The notes: a model not told the origin generated them from the sequence alone. DNA of 11,935 nucleotides from Deltaproteobacteria bacterium (GCA_027031565.1 JALVPX010000173.1:1-11935), one strand, 5' to 3'; counted from the stretch's first letter, positions 1 through 6,536 are shown. Numbers and translations: made by a program.

Positions 1-3
1 TTT

Positions 4-591
4 ATGCGCATAACAGGAGGGGTGTTCAAGGGACGAAGACTTTTCTCCCCCAAGGGCATGAAGGTAAGGCCTACCTCAGACATGGTGAGGCAGGCCTTGT
101 TCAATATCTTAGGGCACAATTACATCCAGGATTGGCACTCGGTGAAGGTCCTGGACCTGTTTGCGGGTACCGGGGCACTGGGCCTGGAAGCGCTTTCAAG
201 GGGCGCATCAAGCGTACTCTTCGTGGAATCATCTCCTGCCTCCATAGCTGCGCTCAAAAGGAATGTGCAGTCCCTTGGCGTTTCCGGGAGGGCAGAAATA
301 TTAAAGGCTGGAATCGATTACCCATCAAACAGGCTTCTGAAGGCCTTGGAAACCCGCGCCTTTGACCTCATATTTTCTGATCCTCCATATTCCACGGGCC
401 TTTCGATCAAGTCCCTGGCGCTCGTTGCAGAAACCGGATGCCTGGAAGAGAAAGGGGTGGTGGTGATCGAGGAGAGAAAAGGGGTGGAACTGCCCCGGGA
501 AGCCGAAGGCAAAAGTTCGTTTCTGCGCCTTGCCGACCACAGGGTTTACGGCCAGACTGAGCTGTGGTTCTATGTGGGCCTGGAACATTGA
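4..591 (+). CDS. rsmD: 16S rRNA (guanine966-N2)-methyltransferase RsmD
   Basis: The 195-residue protein is a class I SAM-dependent methyltransferase of the RsmD family, which methylates G966 of 16S rRNA in the small ribosomal subunit. The start matches the family (MRITGG, then GRRL). RPT at residues 22-24 and the following VRQALFNIL are family hallmarks. The SAM-binding motif I is DLFAGTGALG (51-60), followed by the acidic strand-2 end VES (74-76). The catalytic motif IV is DPPY (126-129). Length is normal for the family (about 190-200). The next gene, coaD, follows 37 bp downstream on the same strand; rsmD-coaD is a widespread pair, so the two are probably co-transcribed. Only three bases precede the ATG in the window, so its ribosome binding site and promoter cannot be seen. 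Confidence 0.95.
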   Translation: MRITGGVFKGRRLFSPKGMKVRPTSDMVRQALFNILGHNYIQDWHSVKVLDLFAGTGALGLEALSRGASSVLFVESSPASIAALKRNVQSLGVSGRAEILKAGIDYPSNRLLKALETRAFDLIFSDPPYSTGLSIKSLALVAETGCLEEKGVVVIEERKGVELPREAEGKSSFLRLADHRVYGQTELWFYVGLEH

Positions 592-628
592 AAGAGCATC
601 GGGAACCATGCAGAGGTGATTCGAACTC

Positions 629-1177
629 ATGGAAAAAAGCAAGGTAGCCGTTTATCCAGGTACCTTTGATCCAGTAACAAACGGCCACTTGGATGTTGTA
701 AAGCGCGGCCTCAGGCTGTTTGACAAGATCATAATCGGCATAGGCACAAACCCGAACAAGAAGCCGCTTTTTACACTTGGAGAGAGACTGGACATGATAA
801 AGGCGGTGCTAAACGGCAACTCCCGGGTGGAGGTGAAGCCCTTTGACGGCCTCCTGGTTGATTTTGCCATGGAATGCGGAGCAGGTGCCATTTTGAGGGG
901 CCTGCGGGCCGTTTCCGATTTTGAACACGAGCTTCAGCGCGCACTGATGAACAGAAAGCTGGCACGGCACATTGAAACGGTCTTTTTGATGACCGGCTTC
1001 AGGTGGATATATATAAGTTCTACCATAGTGAAGGAGGCGGCCCGTTTCGGCGGCAGGCTGGACGGCCTGGTGCCGCCGCTGGTTGAAGAGAGGCTGAGAG
1101 AGAAGTTTTCCAACCGGACAGGTGATGGTGCGAGAGGGGAGAGTCGAACTCCCACGGGTTGCCCCACTAGATCCTAA
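629..1177 (+). CDS. coaD: phosphopantetheine adenylyltransferase CoaD, with a tail read through a tRNA gene
   Basis: CoaD transfers AMP from ATP to 4'-phosphopantetheine, giving dephospho-CoA, the penultimate step of coenzyme A synthesis in the cytoplasm. Seen: the nucleotidyltransferase signature GTFDPVTNGH (residues 11-20, with TxGH at 17-20), LRGLRAVSDFEHE (89-101), and the C-terminal ISSTIVKE (129-136), matching the family ISSS/T motif. AGAGGTGA at 612-619 lies 9 bp before the ATG and fixes the start. CoaD proteins normally end near residue 160, which here is REKF (157-160). This frame continues for 22 more residues, the last ones read antisense through a tRNA-Leu gene, and ends on a TAA that is the complement of the tRNA anticodon-loop bases UUA. 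The tail is unlikely to have an enzymatic role. Function is not in doubt. Confidence 0.95.
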   Translation: MEKSKVAVYPGTFDPVTNGHLDVVKRGLRLFDKIIIGIGTNPNKKPLFTLGERLDMIKAVLNGNSRVEVKPFDGLLVDFAMECGAGAILRGLRAVSDFEHELQRALMNRKLARHIETVFLMTGFRWIYISSTIVKEAARFGGRLDGLVPPLVEERLREKFSNRTGDGARGESRTPTGCPTRS

Positions 1178-1210
1178 GTCTAGCGCGTCTACCAGTTCCG
1201 CCACTCTCGC
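1126..1210 (-). tRNA. tRNA-Leu (anticodon UAG), CCA encoded
   Basis: Read on the minus strand from 1210 to 1126 the sequence folds as a class II tRNA of 85 nt. The acceptor stem GCGAGAG pairs with CTCTCGC, followed by discriminator A and an encoded CCA at 1128-1126. The D arm contains AACTGGTAGA. The anticodon stem CTAGA/TCTAG closes the loop CTTAGGA, giving anticodon UAG (reads CUN leucine codons). The long variable arm is TGGGGCAACCCG, as expected for tRNA-Leu, and the T arm is GGGAG-TTCGACT-CTCCC. The gene is convergent with coaD, and its 3' half overlaps the last codons of coaD on the opposite strand. Confidence 0.95.
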
Positions 1211-1225
1211 ACTTTTCGCGGCCTA

Positions 1226-1254
1226 AATCTAATCTTCGCCATAGGTGGAGTCAA
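1226..1254 (-). promoter_or_regulatory. sigma70-type promoter for tRNA-Leu
   Basis: On the minus strand TTGACT (1254-1249) lies 17 bp upstream of TAGATT (1231-1226). The -10 ends 15 bp before the first base of the tRNA, so the transcript would start a few bases upstream of the mature 5' end, with a GC-rich stretch (GGCCGCG) between. Spacing and position are right. The -35 matches 5 of 6 bases and the -10 matches 4 of 6. Confidence 0.55.
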
Positions 1255-1288
1255 GCAGCTCCCGGTCTCACTATTTGGGACTGGCACC

Positions 1289-1316
1289 TTAAATTTTAAG
1301 CTTTTTGGTGTATATT
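1289..1316 (+). promoter_or_regulatory. possible promoter for the zinc metallopeptidase gene
   Basis: TATATT (1311-1316) is a good -10 candidate 40 bp upstream of the peptidase ATG, but the best -35 candidate, TTAAAT (1289-1294, 16-bp spacing), is poor. It is offered because the upstream tRNA gene points the other way, so the peptidase gene needs a start in this gap. Divergent transcription with tRNA-Leu is implied. Confidence 0.3.
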
Positions 1317-1356
1317 CCCCTTCTGTAAAAGAAACATTTATCAATGGAGGTGGAAT

Positions 1357-2214
1357 ATGCGCTGGCGGGGTGGACGCAGAAGCTCTAATATCGAAGACAG
1401 ACGCGGCATGGGTGTTGGCCGCAAGGCCGTCGGCGGAGGCCTTGGAACAATTGTGCTGGTCTTGGTGGCACTATATTTTGGAATCGATCCCACCATCATA
1501 TTGCAGCAGGGCGTGCATGTAGATTCGCCCTCAACCCAGACGACGGCTCCATATGAGCCTAGCGACAGGGAAAAAGAGCTGGCCGACTTCGTGTCCGTAG
1601 TGCTTGCCGATACCGAGGATGTCTGGAAGGCCCTTTTCAGGGAAATGGGCAGCCAGTATGAAGAGCCAAAGCTGGTGCTCTTTTCAGGCATGGTGGAATC
1701 TGCCTGCGGACTGGCCCAGTCTGCAATGGGACCCTTTTATTGCCCCATGGACCACAAGGTTTACATAGACTTGAGTTTTTACAACGACCTCAAACAGCGC
1801 ATCGGCGCTCCAGGAGATTTTGCCCAGGCCTACGTTATAGCCCACGAAGTGGGGCACCATGTCCAGACACTTTTCGGCATCACCCAAAAGGTGAACGAGA
1901 TGAGGCGCCGGGTGTCTCCTGTGCAGGCCAACAGGCTGTCCGTGCGCATGGAACTTCAGGCAGATTGTTTTGCTGGCGTGTGGGCCAACCGCGCCCATAA
2001 ATTGAGAAATATACTGGAACCGGGTGATGTGGAAGAGGCCTTGAATGCAGCGTCTGCCATAGGGGACGACAGGCTTCAAAGGCGGAGCCGCGGATATGTC
2101 ACGCCTGACTCATTCACCCACGGCACCTCAGCGCAAAGGGTTCGGTGGTTCAAGAAAGGCCTAGACAGCGGCAGGCTGGAGGCGTGCAATACATTTGAGG
2201 CTGATCAATTGTAG
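1357..2214 (+). CDS. ypfJ: YpfJ/KPN_02809-type neutral zinc metallopeptidase, membrane-anchored
   Basis: The 285-residue protein matches the putative neutral zinc metallopeptidase family of E. coli YpfJ (about 287 residues). Seen: a basic, glycine-rich N terminus with RW(R)GGRRSSNIEDRRG at 2-16, the family's characteristic start; one hydrophobic segment at about 29-44 that should anchor it in the inner membrane with the rest outside the cytoplasm; the zinc-binding HEVGHH motif (163-168, HExxH); ELQADCFAG (199-207), which supplies the downstream acidic ligand; and HGTSAQRVRWF (255-265), a conserved C-terminal block. Cysteines 117 and 129 may form a disulfide. GGAGG at 1346-1350 is 6 bp from the ATG. 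Physiological substrates of this family are not established. Its last 58 codons recur in decayed form at 3901-4056. Confidence 0.9.
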   Translation: MRWRGGRRSSNIEDRRGMGVGRKAVGGGLGTIVLVLVALYFGIDPTIILQQGVHVDSPSTQTTAPYEPSDREKELADFVSVVLADTEDVWKALFREMGSQYEEPKLVLFSGMVESACGLAQSAMGPFYCPMDHKVYIDLSFYNDLKQRIGAPGDFAQAYVIAHEVGHHVQTLFGITQKVNEMRRRVSPVQANRLSVRMELQADCFAGVWANRAHKLRNILEPGDVEEALNAASAIGDDRLQRRSRGYVTPDSFTHGTSAQRVRWFKKGLDSGRLEACNTFEADQL

Positions 2215-2410
2215 GATTTGGGACCCTTTAACAGCCCCTGCCCCCATCTCTATTCTCCCTGCCTGTTCAACAATCCAGGCTCGTTTCCCAGCAGCACTTG
2301 ATGGGAATGAGGGAGGGGTCGAGGCCTGCCATGCCAGGTTTTTAAACCCTCTCTTTGGCAAAAAGACGCGATGCACTGGAAATTAAATAAAAAATAAGCT
2401 ATAAAAAAAT

Positions 2411-2431
2411 AAAAGGCCTGAAAGGCTTTTT
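2411..2431 (+). terminator. probable rho-independent terminator after the peptidase gene
   Basis: AAAAGGCC (2411-2418) pairs with GGCTTTTT (2424-2431) across the loop TGAAA; the stem has eight pairs including one G-U, and the right arm runs into T residues. It lies about 200 bp after the peptidase stop codon, so the pairing is plausible but the distance is long. Confidence 0.45.
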
Positions 2432-2496
2432 AAAAACCTTTTCAAATAATTTTTTTTCTTTGGTCAATTTTAAAAGCACCGCGTTCGTGCCTTAAT

Positions 2497-2525
2497 TTGG
2501 CGGTAGCCAATTTAAACAATAGGAT
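2497..2525 (+). promoter_or_regulatory. possible promoter with overlapping small palindrome
   Basis: TTGGCG (2497-2502) and TAGGAT (2520-2525) are 17 bp apart, each matching 4 of 6 consensus bases. The -35 lies inside the inverted repeat TTGGC-GGTA-GCCAA (2497-2510), which could be an operator. It is the best candidate start for the lyase-like gene at 2599. Confidence 0.3.
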
Positions 2526-2598
2526 GGAGTCTGGCCGGGGTCTTTAACATTACATCAAGAGACCTCTGAAAAACAAACGTGTGAGATGTGGAGGGACT

Positions 2599-3720
2599 AT
2601 GAAAAAACATTTCAAAGATCTGGTACTGGTTCTTTTTTCGTGGGTCATGGCACATTCTGCCTGTGCCTATGCAGATAATGTTATTGACACCATATCTGCT
2701 TACAATGACCAAGAAACCGTTACCTTTGAGGTTTACGGCAGCTTTCAGGATGGAAATAGAAGTCATGTCAAGTTTTTTATAGACGCAGACAATAATCCAG
2801 ATACCGGCTATTCAGGCTGGCGTGTTGAAGGCGCAGACTACCGCGTAAAGGACAGCAAGTTTTATGCATTCGAAGGTGGGGAGTGGAGGCGGATAAGCAA
2901 CCAAATCGATACCCGCAAGCAAGGCGACTATATCTCTTCAACAGTGCCTTTGGACCTCCTGAGCAGCAGTCTGGTCAAATTTACGGCAGTGGTCATGGAT
3001 TCCAACTGGAACAATTGGGAGATCTATGATGAAATGATCGAATATGACCTGGACGGCAATGACACCGGCAGTTCACCTTTCAACGAAGAAGCCCTCGATT
3101 CCAAGCTGCAATATCAAGAGGTGAATGGTTCTCCAGAGTTTATAGGAGTTATTGGTGAGTTTGGCATGGATAACGACAACGACCACTTCTATTTGTCAGA
3201 AGATGGATGTTTAGCCTTTGAAATCATTGAATGGAACGATGTTGAGTCCAAAAGAATAGAATTGAGGGATATAGAGGAGTGGGGTATTGACACCAGCACG
3301 AAAAAACTAATGGTTGGAGAGGTTCAATTCTATATGCCCCAGGGTGAGATTGATGAGATTACATGGATGCAGGTGCATCACAAGCACAGGGGAGCAAAGC
3401 CCTTTGTGCGGCTGGTATGGAAGGAATACAAAGAGGGTCACTATGACGGCCTGTGGGCGGTTATAAGGGAAAGCGACGAGTCAGATGGCGCCAATTGGGT
3501 CTATCTGGGCGCCAGGCCTGATTCATTTTTTACAGCCGCCATATCAGTGGAAAATGAAGAACTAATCTTGGAGGTCGATGGAAATACGTACATTCAGGAC
3601 GTACCTGCATATTGGAAAAATCAAAGAAATTATTTCAAGGCTGGTCTCTATTTCAGCAGCAGGTCAGGAGTTAAGACAAGAGACGCCAGAGTGCTGTTTA
3701 AGACGTTGCAAATCGAGTGA
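2599..3720 (+). CDS. secreted protein with DOMON/CBM9-like and PL7 alginate-lyase-like domains
   Basis: Start chosen at the ATG of 2599 (373 residues): it gives a clean signal peptide (MKK, hydrophobic 8-18, cleavage after CAYA at residue 25), and GGAGGG stands just before it at 2590-2595. The GTG frame start at 2581 would spoil the signal. Residues about 28-148 resemble DOMON/CBM9-like carbohydrate-binding modules (VKFFIDADNNPDTGYS 57-72, then GADYRV). Residues about 195-373 resemble polysaccharide lyase family 7: RIELR (219-223, family RxELR), MQVHH (257-261, family QIH) and YFKAGLY (345-351, family YFKAGxYNQ). The presumed catalytic Arg, Gln/His and Tyr are therefore kept. It should act in the periplasm or outside, on alginate or another uronate polymer; the substrate is inference. 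The gene stands alone, framed by two copies of the peptidase 3' end. Confidence 0.6.
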   Translation: MKKHFKDLVLVLFSWVMAHSACAYADNVIDTISAYNDQETVTFEVYGSFQDGNRSHVKFFIDADNNPDTGYSGWRVEGADYRVKDSKFYAFEGGEWRRISNQIDTRKQGDYISSTVPLDLLSSSLVKFTAVVMDSNWNNWEIYDEMIEYDLDGNDTGSSPFNEEALDSKLQYQEVNGSPEFIGVIGEFGMDNDNDHFYLSEDGCLAFEIIEWNDVESKRIELRDIEEWGIDTSTKKLMVGEVQFYMPQGEIDEITWMQVHHKHRGAKPFVRLVWKEYKEGHYDGLWAVIRESDESDGANWVYLGARPDSFFTAAISVENEELILEVDGNTYIQDVPAYWKNQRNYFKAGLYFSSRSGVKTRDARVLFKTLQIE

Positions 3721-3767
3721 CATCTGGGGGAGGCAATAAATTTACAATTTAGAAGCAGCCATGTAAA

Positions 3768-3801
3768 AAACCCCAGATTATGTTGCCTCTTGTTGGGGTT
3801 T
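3768..3801. terminator. hairpin, possible terminator downstream of the lyase-like gene
   Basis: AAACCCCA (3768-3775) pairs perfectly with TGGGGTTT (3794-3801) over an 18-base loop, 48 bp after the lyase-like stop. On + only three T follow the G run. On the minus strand the arm continues into a run of six T, so the better terminator orientation is minus, where no gene is visible. It may be bidirectional or an attenuating structure. Confidence 0.35.
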
Positions 3802-3900
3802 CAGGCGGGCCGGGAGTTTCAAGGTAGCCTATTGCAGGTATTTTGGGATGATTGCTGACATTGTGCATATTATTTGTATGTTCCCTTATACTGTCCTTGC

Positions 3901-4067
3901 TTGAATGCAGCGTCTGCCATAGGTAACAACAGGCTTTAGCGGCTAAGCCGCAGATATGTCACGCCTGACTCATTCACAAAGGTTCGATAGTTCAAGAAAG
4001 GCATAGACAGCGACAGGCTGGAGGCGTGCGATATCTTTGAAGTCGATCAATTGTAGGATTTGGGTCC
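3901..4067 (+). pseudogene. degenerate second copy of the 3' end of the ypfJ-like gene
   Basis: This stretch aligns with 2041-2225, the last 58 codons plus stop and 11 bases of the zinc metallopeptidase gene. By eye there are about 20 mismatches over some 167 aligned bases, plus one 17-base and one 1-base deletion (total 18, so the frame is restored). Translated in the homologous frame it reads LNAASAIGNNRL, stop (TAG 3937-3939), RLSRRYVTPDSFTKVR, stop, FKKGIDSDRLEACDIFEVDQL, stop. The left edge is abrupt at TTGAATGCAG. No upstream peptidase sequence, zinc motif or start is present, so it cannot make a protein. It is a scar of duplication or of recombination with a related strain. Confidence 0.85.
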
Positions 4068-4201
4068 TATAAGTCACTCAAATAAGAATCTGTTCATAAA
4101 GACTATCGTGTAGCCCTAATAAATTTTTTCTTGCTTCAAATTTATTTTAAAGATAAAAATATATTAATCTGCGCCAACTGTTTGCAGGAGGCTTATATAT
4201 T

Positions 4202-5542
4202 ATGAGGCGAATATTCTTTGTATTTGCCCTAATATCTTCATTAATTGCAATTCCCAACGTGTCATTAGCTCGAAGAGGATGTTGTTCTCATCATGGTGGT
4301 GTTTGCGGTTCAACGTGTTGTGACGGAACAGCTCTTTCACCTGCATGTGGAGGGACATCATATATCTCACCGCCATCATTACCCACACCTAATGGATCAT
4401 CAACAAATTGTGGCTACAAATATTATTGCAGTCAGATGACTTCTTGTGAAGAAGCATTTTATTATTATGATAACTGCGGACGTACCAGCTTAGATGTCGA
4501 CGGCGATGGCATACCATGTGAAAGTTTGTGTGTTGGAAATTCGTCGAGTTCATCTTCTGAAAATTCACAAAACTCAGAATCATGTTCAATCACTGAATTT
4601 GTGGATGATGATACAGCTCATTTCATTATTAATGGCACAGAAAAAACAGTACGACTGATTGGGATTGATGCTCCAGAAAAGTTCTATTCGTCTAAACTTG
4701 CAAAGGATGCTCAAAGATGTGGTGTGACAGCGCAAGAAATTATTGAATTAGGTGAAAAGGCGTCACTCCATTTAGAAAATTTGCTTAATCAGTCAATATC
4801 TCAGTTGGAATGTAAAAGTTATGGAGAAGGCTACTACGGGAGAATTTTAGCGATGATTTACACTTCAGACGGAGAAAACATTAATGAGAGTCTAATTAGT
4901 GATGGGTATGCGTGCACATATGATAGCGAAGATTTATCATCATCTGAGCTTAACGAAATGAACAAATTAATGTTACAGGCAAAAGATGCAAGACGAGGGC
5001 TTTGGGGAATCAATTATTCGTTAATGGCTTGCCTTTGTAGAGAATCAAGTTCATTTTCTGATTGGAGTGCCCAATTAAACTCACCTATTGTATTAAAGTA
5101 TGATGAAGATCTAGATAAAGTACCTATAACTTTAGGAACTGTAGCAAATGGTGGTAACCAAATCGGTCTGTCGGTACATTTCCCTTCTTTTGATAAATTA
5201 GTTGATATTTGGATAGCAATTGAAGTTCCAACAATTGGATTTTTTACTATTGATGAGCATAACCATTTGACTAGAGAAATAAGACCTTGGAAAATAGGAA
5301 TCAGTCAAGAACAAAGTCAAACTATTATTGAACAATTTAAGTATTGCAAAAACTCTCAACCATTAATCCCGGAGGGTACATATAAAGTGTATTGGCTCAT
5401 TGTTCCTAGTAACGGGGGCGAGTTAATAGATTTCGACAATGATTATTATGAATTATATTGGTATGAATTAAATTTAAGGTGTATAGACCATTGTTCGAAT
5501 TCATTATATGCAATACTTCATCCAAATGAATGTATGAAATAA
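4202..5542 (+). CDS. secreted Excalibur + staphylococcal-nuclease-like protein
   Basis: The 446-residue protein starts with a signal peptide (hydrophobic 5-20, cleavage near SLA, 21-23). A Cys/His-rich block follows (RRGCCSHHGGVCG 24-36, CCDG 39-42). Next is an Excalibur-like calcium-binding motif (CGYKYYCSQMTSCEEA 70-85, DVDGDGIPCE 98-107), then a Ser-rich linker (111-127). An SNase/thermonuclease domain spans about 128-270: DDDT (135-138), VRLIGIDAPE (150-159) and YGR (212-214), which place the calcium-binding Asp and the catalytic Arg, Asp/Glu and second Arg where staphylococcal nuclease has them; RGLWG closes it. It should be a secreted or periplasmic Ca-dependent nuclease. The last 170 residues I do not recognise. 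Excalibur precedes SNase here, the reverse of the usual order. AGGAGG (4186-4191) fixes the start. The gene is strikingly AT-rich compared with rsmD or coaD, suggesting transfer. Confidence 0.8.
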   Translation: MRRIFFVFALISSLIAIPNVSLARRGCCSHHGGVCGSTCCDGTALSPACGGTSYISPPSLPTPNGSSTNCGYKYYCSQMTSCEEAFYYYDNCGRTSLDVDGDGIPCESLCVGNSSSSSSENSQNSESCSITEFVDDDTAHFIINGTEKTVRLIGIDAPEKFYSSKLAKDAQRCGVTAQEIIELGEKASLHLENLLNQSISQLECKSYGEGYYGRILAMIYTSDGENINESLISDGYACTYDSEDLSSSELNEMNKLMLQAKDARRGLWGINYSLMACLCRESSSFSDWSAQLNSPIVLKYDEDLDKVPITLGTVANGGNQIGLSVHFPSFDKLVDIWIAIEVPTIGFFTIDEHNHLTREIRPWKIGISQEQSQTIIEQFKYCKNSQPLIPEGTYKVYWLIVPSNGGELIDFDNDYYELYWYELNLRCIDHCSNSLYAILHPNECMK

Positions 5543-5839
5543 CTCCTATGCGGACCGTGGTTTTTATGGATTCATGCTTTGATGCCTTGACAACGTAAAA
5601 TGTGAGTTCGGCCTATGGTATGGTGTAGAAAAAAGGGATAGAAGAAATATCCTTATTCACCCAAAGCTCTTCTGGATAGTGGCAAAACTAGTTCCGGGTG
5701 GACGGAAAACAAGGCCCAAGCTGGCTAAGTGTTTGCCTTACAAAGGACAGTTTGAAAGTCACTCGCTGCTCTCATATGGCCTGCTTCCAGCAACACGTAA
5801 ACATTTGATTGGTCCGGATCTCGTACAGTGCCTCCTTGT

Positions 5840-6045
5840 CACGTCCCATTCCATTGTTGCAAAAGGAAGGCCTGATTGATGATGCCTTTATCTCCATGAT
5901 TAAGAAATAGCGCCATGCCTCCGGTTTCAGTTTAGACAATTGCGTCTATATTGCCCGGGACCCCATTACCCAATACTGAGTATTCATCCGCCATGGCATC
6001 TCTGGCCGGAAAGCGATTTCTTATCACCAAGTTTCTTGACGGGCG
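5840..6045 (+). pseudogene. remnant of an IS91-family (Y2/HUH) transposase
   Basis: In one frame the + strand reads RPIPLLQKEGLIDDAFISMIKK, stop, RHASGFSLDNCVYIARD, then PITQY, stop, VFIRHGISGRKAISYHQ, stop. IS91-like transposases have a conserved stretch of the type KEGLIDxxFIxxIxxWRHxSGFxVxNxV followed by QYxIRxxFSxxKIxY. The first stop is TAG exactly where WRH has its Trp (TGG to TAG at 5908-5910). No N-terminal zinc-finger part or Tyr-pair C-terminal part is visible, so only an internal piece survives. The match is from remembered family patterns, not a search. Confidence 0.6.
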
Positions 6046-6066
6046 GAAGATTTCTGTTGTAGTCTT

Positions 6067-6113
6067 CATAAGTTATTGCTAAGACTTATGTCTCGGACCC
6101 GCTGTGAACGGGT
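6067..6113. promoter_or_regulatory. two adjacent inverted repeats upstream of the truncated hydrolase
   Basis: CATAAGT (6067-6073) and ACTTATG (6084-6090) form a perfect 7-bp inverted repeat with 10 bases between. ACCCG (6097-6101) and CGGGT (6109-6113) form a second with 7 between. They lie 37-83 bp upstream of the ATG at 6150 and could be regulator sites or leader structure of the hydrolase gene. No partner regulator is in the window. Confidence 0.3.
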
Positions 6114-6149
6114 GGACGGTGGGATGAAATCGTGAAGGAGGATAGAGAA

Positions 6150-6518
6150 ATGCGTGGAATCGGTTGGTTGAATGCCGTGTTGGTTATGGTGTGGTTGGGG
6201 GCGGTACCGGTGATGGGGGCCACTTTCCCGGATAATGTGTTTCCCAATACCGCCGGTCTTCAATTAAAGAATGGCGATATGACGAGTCAGCAGCTGGGAT
6301 TGGCGGAGAGCACGGGATTGAAATACGCCCGTAAAGGAATTGTATGGAGTACGATAGAATTTCAAAAGGGCGTTTATGACTGGTCCACGGTTGACACCTG
6401 GATTCAGGACATGGAAGCCCGCGGTTTTTCCATGTCCCTCACTATTGTCTGGAACAACAGGCTTTACGAAGATATCTACGACCGGGCGATCGTGACAGAG
6501 GAGGGGCGGCATGAGTGA
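6150..6518 (+). pseudogene. N-terminal fragment of a secreted glycoside hydrolase (GH39/clan A-like)
   Basis: Only 122 codons remain. The start at 6150 is fixed by AAGGAGG (6135-6141, 8 bp away) and gives a signal peptide (hydrophobic 8-22, cleavage after VMGA). The following part resembles the first strands and helices of a clan-A TIM barrel such as GH39-like enzymes: GLKYARKGIVWSTIE (56-70), KGVYDWSTVDTWI (73-85), a strand SLTIVWNNRLYED (96-108), and TEEGR (116-120), where relatives continue with a helix and then the WExxNEPN catalytic strand. Here the frame stops just after GRHE (TGA 6516-6518) and the catalytic glutamates are missing. After the TGA the frame reads F-V-R, a plausible continuation, before the minus-strand defence gene begins. 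The fragment cannot be active; it is the left flank of the inserted module. Confidence 0.65.
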
Positions 6519-6522
6519 TTTG

Positions 6523-6536
6523 TTAGAGAGCATCTG
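6523..6536. repeat. left arm of a 14-bp inverted repeat bounding the DUF4062 gene
   Basis: TTAGAGAGCATCTG here is matched in inverse orientation by CAAATGCTCTCTAA at 7398-7411 (TTAGAGAGCATTTG on minus), 13 of 14 bases. This arm contains the stop codon and last codons of the DUF4062 gene. Each arm's outer TA could be read as a TA target dinucleotide. Confidence 0.6.

Larger units (their letters stand above)
2215..2598. other. intergenic gap between peptidase and lyase-like genes
   Basis: I see no convincing gene here; a 63-codon open frame at 2195-2386 has no start signal or recognisable content. The gap holds a weak inverted repeat (TTCCCA 2285-2290 with TGGGAA 2302-2307), a terminator-like hairpin at 2411-2431, very AT-rich sequence from about 2383 to 2475, and a possible promoter at 2497-2525. 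Composition shifts at about 2380 from GC-rich to AT-rich, which may mark the left edge of later-acquired DNA. Confidence 0.6.
3721..4201. other. intergenic gap with duplicated gene scar
   Basis: No intact gene. It holds a hairpin at 3768-3801, about 100 bp without recognisable content (3802-3900), the decayed second copy of the peptidase 3' end (3901-4067), and then AT-rich DNA with a weak promoter candidate before the nuclease gene: TTGCTT 4131-4136 and TAAAAA 4154-4159, 17 bp apart. Confidence 0.6.
5543..6149. other. gap with decayed insertion-sequence DNA
   Basis: No intact gene. Positions about 5840-6045 carry a dead IS91-type transposase fragment (separate entry). A 66-codon frame at 5679-5879 begins with ATG, but is unrecognised and overlaps the transposase remnant in another frame, so I treat it as chance. 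Just before the truncated hydrolase are two small inverted repeats, 6067-6090 and 6097-6113. Confidence 0.6.

Noticed and set aside
1126..1210. tRNA-Leu as an attachment site for an integrated element
   Set aside because: No integrase gene and no repeated tRNA 3' end anywhere else in the window.
2195..2386. 63-codon ORF overlapping the peptidase 3' end
   Set aside because: Overlaps the end of a well-supported gene in another frame, with low-complexity composition and no ribosome site.
5679..5879. 66-codon ORF beginning MAKLVPGGRKTRPK
   Set aside because: No ribosome binding site or recognisable content, and it overlaps the decayed transposase in a different frame; most likely chance.
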